A stretch of DNA of 64,000 bases from Filosporella fistucella (taxonomy: Eukaryota; Ascomycota; Leotiomycetes; Helotiales), in assembly GCA_030077755.1 (NCBI GenBank), contig JAQJZZ010000017.1:1426001-1490000 (forward strand). Direction: 5' to 3'. Shown here one piece after another: positions 48,463-59,667 of the stretch; the first letter of the stretch is position 1; each line of letters opens with the position of its first letter. The position numbers were made by a program, and so were the translations under genes. The notes under the pieces were generated by a model. It had not been told where the DNA came from and did not search any database. It saw only the letters and a list, made by a program, of their open reading frames with translations.

Positions 48463-50581
48463 ATGCTACGGCTCAAACCAATTACACGGTCCGGCATCAA
48501 GGGATCAATATCTCTCAGATGCGCATTTGATCTCCCCAAACAATCGCCTCTAGGGCGGCAGCTATCTGCCCAAAGATCATTCCACTCGCAACGTGGACTC
48601 GTTTCTTCGACATCTTTGACTCGCAAAGCTCAATGGCGACAGCTCCAACTCCAGCTCTCTCAACAGATTCGCAGCGTCTCCGGTAAGCCGCTCCCACAAC
48701 GTCGATCTTGGATCCTGAACTTCGTATACCGTTCTGCCGCATGGCTTGGAGGCTCAATCGCATTTGTGGGGTTTGGCGTGCTGGGCTTCTTTATTTACGA
48801 TGCTACAACCTACCGGGAGGACCTCTCGTACAGAGACATCCAAGTGTCTGAGATAGCACTAAGTCCACGCCGGGGAGGTCCAAAGAATCTGCCAATTGTC
48901 GAAGTTCATATTGACGATGATGATTGCGCGGAAATGCAGAGGCAGAAAGACAAGCCAAAGCTGGTTGTGCTCGGAGGGGGGTGGGGAAGTGTCGCGATGA
49001 TAAAAACATTGAACCCAGAAGAATATCATGTCACACTTGTTTCGCCCACGAATTACTTCCTCTTTACACCTATGCTTCCCTCAGCTACTGTTGGTACCTT
49101 GGAATTTCGATCTCTGGTAGAACCAATCCGGAGAATTATTTGCCGAGTGAAGGGTCACTTTCTACGAGCTAAAGCAGAGAATGTTGAGTTCTCTGAGAAA
49201 TTGGTGGAGGTTTCCCAGACAGACAACAATGGAAATGAAGTCCGGTTCTATCTCCCATACGACAAACTCGTCATTGCTGTCGGCTCGACTACTAATCCAC
49301 ATGGTGTGAAGGGGTTAGAGAATTGCCATTTTTTGAAAGATATCGATGACGCACAGAAGATCCGAAATCATATTTTGACCAACCTGGAATATGCTTGCTT
49401 GCCAACCACCTCTGACGAAGAGAGGCGTAGACTTCTTTCCTTCGTCGTCAGTGGTGGAGGTCCAACAGGTGTGGAATTCGCCGCTGAATTATTTGATCTC
49501 CTCAATGAAGATCTTACAGCCCATTTCCCCAAAATTCTTCGGAACGAGATCTCTGTTCATCTGATTCAAAGTAGAGGCCACATTCTCAATACCTACGATG
49601 AAGCAGTCTCTAAGTATGCAGAAGCACGCTTTGCACATGATCAAGTGGATATTCTCACAAATTCTCGGGTGAAGGAAGTCAGACCTGACAAGATCCTCTT
49701 TACCCAAGTTGGTGAAAATGGGGAGACCATCACCAAGGAGTTGCCAATGGGATTCTGTCTATGGTCGACGGGGGTATCGCAGACAGAGTTCTGCCAGAGA
49801 ATCTCTGCCGCTTTAGGGCCATCACAGACGAATCGACATGCACTCGAAACGGACACTCATCTTCGTTTGAATGGTACCCCCCTGGGAGATGTATATGCCA
49901 TTGGCGATTGCGCTACAGTACAAAACAATGTAGCAGACCATCTAGTAACGTTTTTACGAACCCTGGCATGGGAGAAAGGCAAGGACCCAGAGACGATGCA
50001 CATCACCTTTGGCGAATGGCGCGAGGTAGCTCAGAAAGTCAGAAAGCGCTTCCCTCAAGCAGCTGATCATTTAAAGCGCCTCGATAAGCTATTCGCTGCT
50101 TATGACAAAGACCAATCTGGTACTTTGGATTTCGGCGAACTGAGAGAACTCCTCATGCAGATTGATAGTAAACTTACATCTCTACCTGCTACCGCCCAGC
50201 GAGCCCATCAGCAAGGACAATATCTTGGACATAAATTCAATAAGATGGCTAGAGCGGCACCAGGCTTGAAAGTCAACGATGTTAGAGATGGAGATCTAGA
50301 TGAGGCGGTGTATAAAGCGTTTGAATATCACCATCTCGGAAGCTTGGCCTATATCGGCAACTCGGCTGTCTTCGATCTGGGTGGTGGGTGGAGTATTACT
50401 GGTGGTTTGTGGGCTGTCTATGCATGGAGAAGTGTGTATTTTGCCCAGAGTGTGAGTTTGAGAACGAGGATATTACTCGCAATGGATTGGGCAAAGAGGA
50501 CTTTGTTCGGGAGAGGTAAGCTTTGCTACTACGACAATGACTGATATGCGCTAACAATTAATAGATCTTATGAACTGGTAG
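48463..50581 (+). CDS. NDE1: External alternative NADH/NADPH dehydrogenase with EF-hand, mitochondrial
   Basis: Type II dehydrogenase on the outer face of the inner mitochondrial membrane that passes electrons from cytosolic NAD(P)H to ubiquinone without proton pumping. Exons are 48463-50515 and 50565-50581 (17 nt, completing GRDLMNW), with a 49 bp intron; 689 aa. The N-terminus is an Arg/Ser-rich presequence, then one membrane span (GGSIAFVGFGVLGFFIYDA). Two Rossmann motifs follow: KLVVLGGGWGSVAMIKTL for FAD and FVVSGGGPTGVEFAAEL for NAD(P)H. YAIGDCA marks the FAD pyrophosphate region. An insertion carries one canonical EF-hand loop, DKDQSGTLDFGE, as in the calcium-dependent Neurospora enzyme. 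The C-terminus is the usual membrane-anchoring helix. Confidence 0.95.
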
Positions 50582-51658
50582 AAATTTTGAATCGGGGTTT
50601 CGGTCGGAAAGGGATTGGTTGGGGGTTAGGGAAACAGCCGAGAGAGGGCTAAATCACGCATATCTGCTTCGAGAGCGCGGATTACTTAGAACTTCCTGTA
50701 ACGATAGAACGAGATACACTGGATAAACGGGACACGGGGTGGTCGTTGAAAAGAATCGATGAAGTTTTGCAGCTTGGCTTGGTGTTTCTATGCATTAGTG
50801 TGTGAATATCTCAACATCGACCATAGTACGATTCAGCGTGACGGATGAGATGCCCGATAAAAAATTTGGCTAGCAGCGAGATATTCAGACAAACAGGAAT
50901 TATTTCACCAATAGATCAACCCTAAAATAGCCAGATCCTAACCTCAACACAGGATATAAATTCCACTATGTGCCCGAAACAGGTTAGGAAACAAAGAGCC
51001 TTCCTCGAGTCAATGTTGAAGTTCATTGATCGATTATTGAACTTGATCAACTTTCATACTGCTTGTAGGTTTTACTTCACAGATGAGAAGAACACCTTAC
51101 CAATCGGTCCTCCCATCCGCCGGAATTTTGGCTGAGCTTATTGTGTTTCTTATGGGAGGAGCATCATTGCTTCCCTGGCGCGACTTTGGGATGTCAGTGC
51201 CGTGAGTGTTCATCGATGCTAATAATTGAAGGAAGAGTAGTCCTAGAAGTGAACTAGGGAATTACTTTGAGATTCTAATGAACAGGTAGATGAGATGGGC
51301 GAAAAAGGTACGACTAAATGCCCAAGAACGTTTATAGCGGTTTACAGTAGCCTTTCCATTTCTATCTCGGTATTTCTCCATGCTAGGGGTCTCTTGTCCT
51401 CCATACTCGACATATTGTCATTATATTCATGTCCCAATGTGGGCAGATATTGGGTTTTCCAATCTTCTACGCCATATACTTACATAACCGCCTGCCTACA
51501 TCAACAAGGCCGGAAGTACGTGAATTTCAGCCTCTGTAGCATATTTGACAATGTCATACAGAGATGGAGGTGGCTCCTTGCGTCAGGACGACAGGCTGGC
51601 TGAGCATATTTGTTGCTGTGGCTAATCTGCCGCCCTTGCTGGTGGCACTATTCACTTC
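50582..51658. other. Intergenic region between convergent NDE1 and GCN3
   Basis: 1.08 kb with no supported gene. The longest frame (51295-51603, 102 codons) has no domain, and both flanks are 3' ends. Confidence 0.45.
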
Positions 51659-52833
51659 TCAATAGTACCACATGCTAATGAGCTCTTCACTCACTTCACT
51701 CGGCGTCCTAACACCAGACTCAGTGAAGAGTGCAGTGATGAGAGCAGGTGGCTGTGAAAGTTAGCTTGACCTGTAAAAGATTGGGGTACACATACGGTGT
51801 AATCAACGGCATCTGCAACCACCGTTTTGGGCTTAGGCTGAGGAGTATCAACATTGAAATATTCCTGTTGTTCCTCGGCGGGTTTCGGTGGCTCTGTCTC
51901 CGTCTCGGGTTCCTGCTCGTCCTTTACTTGCTCAGCTTCCTCTGTTTTAAAATCGATAACCTTCTGGTCGATCCCGAGGTCGTACTGCCCTAAGGGATAG
52001 AGCCTAACGAACTTGTGGCTTTCTGCAGCAACGTAAAACGGCTTACCAGCTGCCTTGGCTAAAAGCGCAATCTGGTAAGTGCCCATCCTTGAGATAATCC
52101 CTCCATTCTCGACAACTCCTTCGGCGCCCATTATGACCAGATCAACTTTTCCCATAGCATAACCCACTGCCCCTTCGCTGATGGTAGCTACCGGTACTCC
52201 TTTCTCTCTGAGTTGGGCGACTACAGCTTTGCTTTCTGAAATCCTGGCATTGTTCATAACATAGATAACCTTGAATCTGACATTTCCACCGCTTCTGCTG
52301 GTCTCAGCGGCTCTTCCTAGCAGCGCACCAATAACTCTCGAGCCTCCGTGCGTGAGGACGACACTGCCATCTCTCACAAAAGGGCTACCATATGCCGCAA
52401 TTCTTTTTCTGGCAGCTTTGGCGCGGCTTACATACAGACGGCCATTGCTTACCAAATGTTGCCGTACCACGTCAAAACTTCCGCTTGTGCTGATCTTTAT
52501 GGTAGATGTGAGATATCGTTGGAATAAATCCGTGCCAGCGGACAAGGAGATTGAATTAGGAATTTGTGCTTTTAACTTCGCAGATTCGCTCTCAATTGAG
52601 TTGAGACTTTCGAAGACGGTCGAAGCTGTAGATTGGGCAAGGAATTGGATGAGGGCTTCAATTGCCGCTATAGGCATTGTGAGGTTCGGGTCATTTTTCA
52701 GGAGATCTTCATAAACTTTCACAATACTAGAGGTAGGTGAGTCAGTGGTCTCTTGCTGTCTGCCATAGCATTGAGAGGATAATTACTTGAATGTCTGCCC
52801 CTTATCCTGGGGAGCGGCACCCACGGAAACCAT
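51659..52833 (-). CDS. GCN3: Translation initiation factor eIF2B subunit alpha
   Basis: Regulatory subunit of eIF2B, the guanine-nucleotide exchange factor for eIF2; it senses phosphorylated eIF2 alpha. Exons are 52787-52833, 51796-52726 and 51659-51751 (introns 60 and 44 bp), giving 356 aa. The first exon adds MVSVGAAPQDKGQTF and joins into NIVKVYEDLLKNDPNLTMPI. The core shows the family fold: VLTHGGSRVIGALL, VIYVMNNARISESK, DLVIMGAEGVVENGG, GKPFYVAAESHKFVRLYPL. The last exon gives the conserved end PPALITALFTESG ... SEELISMWYY. An insertion rich in Glu, Pro and Thr (about 51850-51950) precedes the last conserved block. Confidence 0.93.
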
Positions 52834-53358
52834 TCTGTTTAGAGCAGGTGGATGGTTTGGAAGAGGAGGTGGTGTTGTACTGCCTTCAAACGGCGCTGTG
52901 TAATAGATTTCTCGTCAACATCCAGAACGAGGCTGAAAGTTTTTGGCGGCGGGACACTAGAATATTAGGTACGTACTAGTTGCGGTTTCCAGAATAGAAG
53001 GATCCATGATGATGAATTTTCGTCTCAAGAAATTGCTTGCTACATGAGATGGATGTTTTCCTCTCAACGATCAATGACATCAAAAGTGCAATCAGGAATA
53101 AAATGAAGCATAGAACATGAAGCAGGGTTATGACTCTTGGATTCACGTGATGGTGTTCCTTGCAGCAAGCAGGGGATAGAAGCAAGCTAAGATAGGAGCG
53201 ATAGGCTGGCTTGCTTTCTCCATCTGTATCAAACGCTTCATCACTTCTCCGGAGAAGAGCTGAATTGACTTCTAGTTACCTACCTAAATTTTGAAACACA
53301 CAATGTCATTTTTGCAATAGCAAAACTTCCGCGATATCTCTTTCACAAGCAAGAAGAA
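52834..53358. promoter_or_regulatory. Divergent upstream region of GCN3 and the NECAP-like gene
   Basis: 525 bp between the two start codons, with no other gene. Immediately before 53359 the leader is A-rich (AAGCAAGAAGAA), as is common for fungal 5' leaders. Confidence 0.5.
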
Positions 53359-54153
53359 ATGGAACCATCTATCGACCCCGCTACAGGTCGACCCCTCCCT
53401 GCAGATGCCATCCAACGTATCCTCTTCATAGCTCCCTCTGTCCACGTCTACAACATCCCTCCTCTTACAAGCAATAAAGGCTACGTAGCCGCTACCTGGA
53501 CCGCCGACAACAATAAGCGCCAGATCTTCACAGCGCGTCTGCGTATCCTCGAGACCGCTATTCCTACAACCTCGAACGGAGAAAAGTTGAAGACAGACAT
53601 CTTACTTGAAGACCCAAGTAATGGTCAACTATTTGCTGCCGCACCATATACGGTGCCAAGTGTCGTGGAGCAGGTATTGGATTCAAGCAGATTCTTCGCG
53701 GTCAGGGTAGAAGGAGAAGGAGGGAGGAAGGCTGTGCTGGGAGTAGGATTCGAGGAGCGCAGTGAAGCCTTCGATTTCAGCGTCTCGTTACAGGAAGTAC
53801 GCAAAACGATGGGAATAGAAGACAATGGCAAATTTGGAGGAAAGAAAGTAGTCAAGGAAGAAAAGCCGCCGGAGAAGAAAGATTTTAGTCTGAAGGAAGG
53901 AGAAACAATTACAGTTAATATTGGAGGGAGAGGAATGGGAAGGAGGAAAACACAGACTGAGGAGCCAAGTCAGGGACTGGGAGGATTCTCGTTGCCGCCT
54001 CCACCTGGATCTTCTGGTTCGTTTTTACCTCCTCCACCTAGTGCCCAAGATGTCAAAGCGCAGAAGAGGTTAAGTCAGACATTCGAGCCAACGAACCCTG
54101 GTACAATAGAGGACTTGGGATTTGATGATGGGGAATTTGGAGAATTCCAATAG
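53359..54153 (+). CDS. NECAP-like adaptin-ear-binding endocytic protein
   Basis: Clathrin-coat accessory protein with a PHear domain that binds adaptor appendages. It is a single exon of 264 aa. The N-terminal domain (residues about 18-160) has the family landmarks ILFIAPSVHVYNIPPLTSNKG-like (key parts VHVYNIPP and SNKGY), AATWTADNN, RFFAVRVE and GVGFEERSEAFDF. The C-terminal half is disordered: a Lys/Glu-rich linker, ITVNIGGRGMGRRK, then proline runs (LPPPPGSSGSFLPPPPS) and an acidic end DDGEFGEFQ. The length is usual for fungal members. Confidence 0.92.
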   Translation: MEPSIDPATGRPLPADAIQRILFIAPSVHVYNIPPLTSNKGYVAATWTADNNKRQIFTARLRILETAIPTTSNGEKLKTDILLEDPSNGQLFAAAPYTVPSVVEQVLDSSRFFAVRVEGEGGRKAVLGVGFEERSEAFDFSVSLQEVRKTMGIEDNGKFGGKKVVKEEKPPEKKDFSLKEGETITVNIGGRGMGRRKTQTEEPSQGLGGFSLPPPPGSSGSFLPPPPSAQDVKAQKRLSQTFEPTNPGTIEDLGFDDGEFGEFQ

Positions 54154-54390
54154 AAAAGAAGTAACTCTGTTGATACCCTCGATCTTTACTTCTTATGCTA
54201 CCAGATTTTCACGCCGAACATCAGTCTAAAGTGTACTGACCCAGTCGCGTTCCAAATACACCAAAACGCCTGTTTCCCCTAAGTTTGCTCCTGTCTATAT
54301 CCTGATTTACTGTACATAATACCAAACGTACCCCGAATCATCGTTCGTGTCCCTTTTCTCCTCTCCTTGTTCCTCCATCGTCGGTGCCCA

Positions 54391-55374
54391 TCATGTCAGG
54401 AGGCCTTGGAGAGTTGGTAAGCTGTGTCTTTTGATCTTTGACAGCGGTGGATAGTCAGACCTTATTGACCACATATCCAGCTCTGCATTGTTCATCGACA
54501 CAGTCCGATGGGAAAGTAGAGGTCTCGTAGCTTTCTCAGTTTCTGGAGCCAAAAAGTCATTCTTCGACCTGACACTTTTTGGTGATATTGCTTCGTCGTG
54601 GTAATTTGATTCCGAGAGCTCTGCAGGCTGCTTCCAAGGGTTTTGATCCCAGCGGAAGGGTCCAGTGTATGAGTGAGTCTGTTGCAGTTGTGGAACTTGA
54701 AGGCCCGAGATCGATGGGTATCGACGAGGAACAAAGTCTGGGACCGCCGGATTAAGTGGAATATTTGACATTGCTTGGTTAGCTTGAGCCAAGTTGAAGC
54801 CGTAAGGTACTGAACCCTGCTGAGAAAGCTCCTGTTGTAATCTTTCATACTCAACCCGATTCCACCTCTCTCTTGCTTGGATTTCATGTGTTAACTGACC
54901 CAGCCGAGCAAGTATCGTTCTCTCTTGTCGAGTGGTCTCTTCCAATCTTCTCCTGAGCCAGTTCATTCTCTTCCTACTTTTCTTTCGTGTAAAAGATATC
55001 TCGCTGAGGCATAGAGAATATTCTAGTTGTGGAATTTCTCTGAGTAGGTCTGTCGCCGTCAGATTCTGTTGCTGAAGGGCGCTCAAGAGGTAAGCCCGCT
55101 CCGAGTGAAATTGATCGAAAGAGCGTGACTGCGACCCGGGAATACTCATGCAATCTCCATATCCAGAGCCTCTGAGGGGACTAGTCTTAGGGAAGGGCCG
55201 CACAAGCTGTGGAGTGGATGTATGGGGGAATTGGCCTGGAATTGGGACATTTGGTGATGGCAGCGGGCCATGTGGAATATTGGCGCTTCCAAAGCTCATA
55301 GGGCGAGCTCTTTCTAAGAGTGATCTTATTCCTGGTGAGATATGTGCGTTCGAATTTGGGCTGGAAGGAAACAT
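54391..55374 (-). CDS. Hypothetical coiled-coil protein
   Basis: Single-exon frame of 327 codons that I do not recognise. The N-terminus is Pro/Ser-rich with SP and TP sites. A probable coiled coil runs from about residue 85 to 190 (SERAYLLSALQQQNLTATDL, then a basic RKKSRKRMNWLRRRLEETTR and ERWNRVEYERLQQELSQQG). The C-terminal third is disordered and ends PLSKIKRHSLPTLQGLLT. There is no signal peptide or membrane span. It is convergent with the NECAP-like gene, 237 bp apart. A regulatory or scaffold role would be a guess. Confidence 0.65.
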   Translation of the reverse strand: MFPSSPNSNAHISPGIRSLLERARPMSFGSANIPHGPLPSPNVPIPGQFPHTSTPQLVRPFPKTSPLRGSGYGDCMSIPGSQSRSFDQFHSERAYLLSALQQQNLTATDLLREIPQLEYSLCLSEISFTRKKSRKRMNWLRRRLEETTRQERTILARLGQLTHEIQARERWNRVEYERLQQELSQQGSVPYGFNLAQANQAMSNIPLNPAVPDFVPRRYPSISGLQVPQLQQTHSYTGPFRWDQNPWKQPAELSESNYHDEAISPKSVRSKNDFLAPETEKATRPLLSHRTVSMNNAELDMWSIRSDYPPLSKIKRHSLPTLQGLLT

Positions 55375-56498
55375 CTGGTGATGATCCCTGTATGTATGGC
55401 AATATTGAGTATCACAGCCTTACACCCATTGCCATTTGAGCCACATAGATTGATTATATAGAGCCAAAACCATCAATCTAGAACAGGATAATACAGTGTA
55501 GGAAGTACCACAGCGTCTCAAGAGACTTACCTAGAAGGTGCTCTATAATGCAAAGGAAAGAGAAAGGGGCACAATCGAAGGCACATGGTTACCATAGTAT
55601 AATACAAAGACAATGACCGCATGTGGATTCGTGTAGAATGTTGGTGATCTTTCAATAAAGAACGCACTTAACTTCCCCAGACGGTCTTGATCTATCTTTG
55701 TTCCAACCACGTTTTCGAGAAAGATGGTTTGAAGTAACGAGATCTCGGATGTTATACTTCTTTTGGGGCATGATTGTGGCATAGGAGGGCACTGGCCCTT
55801 TGTTTTGCATTCCGCGAGGTCTGAGGATGGAATGGAATGCGGCTGGAGAGCTGAGAATATCGCGTGCCTCGGGGCTTTAATCGGGAAATGACATCGTCAA
55901 TTTACAAAATGGAACCAAATGATCTGCCCTGATTCCATATGATAACGTAATTGAGGCTTTTGAACTTGACGGAATAAATAATGGACAATAAAGCGACATG
56001 GTGTAAAAGGACAAAATATGAAGATGATCCCACCAAAATGTTGCATAGTCGATCTCCACCAGGGTCCCTGTCATCCCGGCCAGCTCCAGTCCGTGCAACG
56101 TTGTCGATATTGCTGGAAACTATCCAAACACCCATCATTTGGTTTCTTCAAAGTGTCGTTGTCCTGTGGGGGCCAGGTGTTTCCTTATCTCGAGCACAGT
56201 ATTACTCAACTTGGCCCGTCCACGATTGAATGAAAGTTGTCCAAGCCGCTACATCCCACACTTGTTCAAATACAGCTATACACGTCCCAGGCGCTAACAG
56301 CGAACTGATATTGAGTACGAATATATGTCGTGCTGTCCAAATCTGCTTTGCTGATTACAGATATTCGTTCTTACATACATTGCCAACTCTGCGACGCCAT
56401 TCGCAACCCTCATCCAACCATCTTCGAAACTCTTCTGTTGCGCTTCGCATGGCATCTCTGCCAACCTAAGCTCCCGATGAGCATGGGAAGAGCTCATT
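55375..56498. other. Intergenic region upstream of the coiled-coil gene and of the glycosyltransferase
   Basis: 1.12 kb between two divergent genes. Only short overlapping frames on both strands; none is supported. Confidence 0.45.
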
Positions 56499-58673
56499 AT
56501 GCCTCTCCCACCACGATTATTTGCGGGTGACGAGGAGCTGGGGAAACGGGATGATGAATATAGGCCGGGGCAAGGCATTGGATTGGGGATCAAGAATTGG
56601 CAACATCGGAGAGTACCACATGCACCTCATCGAAGAACGATAAAGAGGTTGGCTTTGGGCCTATTGGCGCTCATTGCTCTCTACTACTTCTTCTATAATA
56701 TGCCAAAAGGATTAGAGAATCCTAGGAAACGGCCGAGCTATACACACCCGACTGGATCAGATGCGTCAACATCAAGACCAGGTACGACAAAACCGTCATC
56801 CTCCAAATCCGGGCATGAGACAGCTGCAGATGTGCCACGGCATGATTTCAATGGCCCGATCAAATTCTATCATCTTGCATCCAGTCTGCACGCGGTTGCA
56901 AGGACTGGCGGGTCAGACTTGATCAATATCAACGTGGTAAGTCTGTGAACCCAATTTACCAGCTTGTGGCTAATTATGTAGCTTTTTACTGCTTCAACCT
57001 TGAAAAGCGCTGCCATATTGCTGCCAATTGCCTGCGATATGGCTATTCGAGAGAAGAACTTTGTACATTTCGCATTGATGGGAAGGGACGACATTTCTAT
57101 GGACATTTTGAAGTCAGTAAATGGGATTACGAAGGAATGCAAAATAATATTTCATGGTAATTGGTCACAGAAGCTCATGCATGAGAGAAATGCTAACTCG
57201 GTTTAGACGCCAGACCCGATTTCTCTCTGCAGAGTACCGACTTTCGCATGGAAGTTAGCAGTGCTGCTGCATTTAGTCACATTAATACCTTCATTCACCC
57301 ACAAGCGACATTCATCGATGCATCCGGAGAGGAGGAGGTATGGTTTTTGAAGGGATTAAGGGAGCGCGCAAACTCTCTTGGAAGAACAGTGATTGAACTT
57401 CCCGATAATGCGGAGCAAAACCTGATGTGGATAACCCTGCTGGACAGTGCTTCTTTAAGTGGTATGTTTACGACCGGATAGGAATAATATTCACTAACTT
57501 TTTGAAGCATGGAACAAGGTATCTGTGGATATTATAGTTCATGCGCATCCTAAATCCTCTGGGTCTTTGGTGCGGCTATTAGAATCTTTGAAGAAAGCTG
57601 ATTTCTTCTCTTCGGCACCTCCCCGACTAACAATCGAGCTGCCTCATGCCGTTGAAGAACCCACAAGACGATACCTTGAACGATTCAAGTGGCCTCCTAA
57701 ATATAGTCCTAATACTGGTAGTTTGCTTACTCTGCATCACCGCATTCCGCAACATGGACTTACTGCTGAGGAGAACTCTATCCGCCTCCTAGAGTCATTC
57801 TGGCCTGCAGATCCACATGCAGCACACGTATTAGTCTTGTCCCCGCAAGCTGAATTGTCACCTTTATTCTTCCATTACTTAAAATACACGATACTAGCAT
57901 ACAAGTATTCGACTGGAAGGGTCGGGTTGCACCAAAACCTCATGGGTATAAGTCTTGATCTCCCCTCGAGGTATCTGAACGAATCAACAGAATTTGAACC
58001 ACCATTGGGTAATACCACAATTGGTGGCAATGTTGTCTCTAAGGGGGTCACACCTTTCCTCTGGCAGGCCCCGAATAGTAATGCACAATTGTTCTTTGGC
58101 GAAAAGTGGGTTGAGCTGCACGATTTTGTCAGCCGCATGTTGGCATCTCAGCACTCTCTTGCCACACCTACAACCTTGAATACCAAAGAAGTCAGTACGA
58201 TATATCCATCGTGGTTAGAGCACATATTGAAGCTTGCCCGTGCTCGCGGCTATTCGACAGTCTACCCAAATCTGGAAACAGGCAATGCATTTTGTACCTT
58301 ACATGATGATCTGTATCAGCTTCCTGAAGAGAATAAAGCAGTAACCGAATCCGAGTTGGGTAAATCAGAAGAGTTAAAGGCAGATCCAGCTCAATACGTC
58401 GCATCAAAACACTCAGAAGCATCGCTGGTCAAGATATCACTCCTCAATATCTTACCTTTTGCTGGGGAGTTGCCGAAGGTATCTGAGATGCCGTCATTAA
58501 GCTGGGATGGTGAGAGATTAACAGCAGAAGAAATCAATGAAAGTGCCGAACAATACAGCTCAATCTTCAAACGAGAAATTGGGGGCTGTTCGGAGGAGGA
58601 GGAATCTATGGGGAAGATCATGGCCGACATGAGTGCTTACGACCTATTTTGTTTTGGAAATACCAAGGCGTAA
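56499..58673 (+). CDS. Type II membrane glycosyltransferase (GT2-like, fungal)
   Basis: Probable Golgi glycosyltransferase of a fungus-specific family. Exons are 56499-56936, 56982-57156, 57207-57461 and 57508-58673 (introns 45, 50 and 46 bp); 677 aa. A short cytosolic N-terminus (MPLPPRLFAGDEELGKRDDE) leads to one signal anchor (LALGLLALIALYYFFY), then a Ser/Thr/Pro-rich stem. The lumenal domain opens at GPIKFYHLASSLHAVARTGG and includes FVHFALMGRDDISMDIL, VDIIVHAHPKSSGSLVRLLESL and HVLVLSPQAELSPLF, which resemble the nucleotide-binding core and acceptor region of GT2-like enzymes. No substrate can be named. All joins keep frame and place branch sites (CTAAT, CTAAC) correctly. Confidence 0.82.
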
Positions 58674-59667
58674 TACGTGCTGTACAAATGAATTCACGAA
58701 TCACCTGTAAGGCATGGTGTTTGTATATAGATGAATAATAATGGCATAAGAAGCAGCTAACGTGTGTGGCAGAAGTGCTTGAACAAACTTCCATGCATTG
58801 AGCTTCCCCACTATACAATCGTTATTGGAGAGCTATCTGAAGGAGTGAGACCGAAAGAGCCTTCATTCAAGATAAGCGTATCTGAACCTTCACAATGCGT
58901 TGTTGAACTCAATCCGATCCTTGCAGCAGCCAGGTCTCAGGAGTCTGCATGTATCTGTCTCCCTTACCAATCTTTCGATATGTCTGCTTTTTCGCAGCCT
59001 CAAAACTGCTCTCTTATAGCCTGTCTTAATTCTCGATCAACAACCATGAAGGAACCCCGTTTGCATCTGAACGTCTTCCTCATCTCACCGCTGCTTTTTC
59101 AATATTTCTCGAGGCTCTCTCCGGTATTCGTGCAGAGAAACGGTTGGAAGCACATTTTGGTTCAGTGTACCGGTTCTCGAGCATTTTCTCGGGGAATGTC
59201 ATTGTCTAGAGACTTCATGTGGAGTGCATAATCGGCAGGCATTAAGTGAGCCTCGCTCCTTCCCATAGCAAAGTACCTATTTCATCGGCCATGCAAGCCT
59301 TTACACGCCAGATGATGTATTCGACAGACACATATTCTTTGTAAAGCTCAACTACCTAACAGCCGAGGCGCATGGAGAAAGACCCCCAACTACAATTATC
59401 AGAAGAAAATAACATACCTCAGTCGTCGCCTGTCCGCGGCCTACACTGATCCATATACTGCGTTATACGAGAGACACATCCACTTTCCTTCTATATGTTG
59501 GTCCAGCTGCTGCGTTCAATTGGAACATTACTGTCGATTACAAAGTACAAGTACAGCCAAAGTTGCTGCAATACATCCATCGTGGATATGTATATTGTGC
59601 TTGCAGTGCTTGTCGAATGATCCAGCAACCCACTTATACCGTCTCTGTGGGATTTCCTCACTAAAAG
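58674..59667. other. Intergenic region between the glycosyltransferase and the orphan membrane protein
   Basis: 994 bp with only short frames (for example 58764-59231), none supported. Probably the promoter of the gene at 59668. Confidence 0.45.

Noticed and set aside
51295..51603. 102-codon plus-strand frame between NDE1 and GCN3
   Set aside because: No domain, unusual composition, and placed between two 3' ends without promoter-like sequence.
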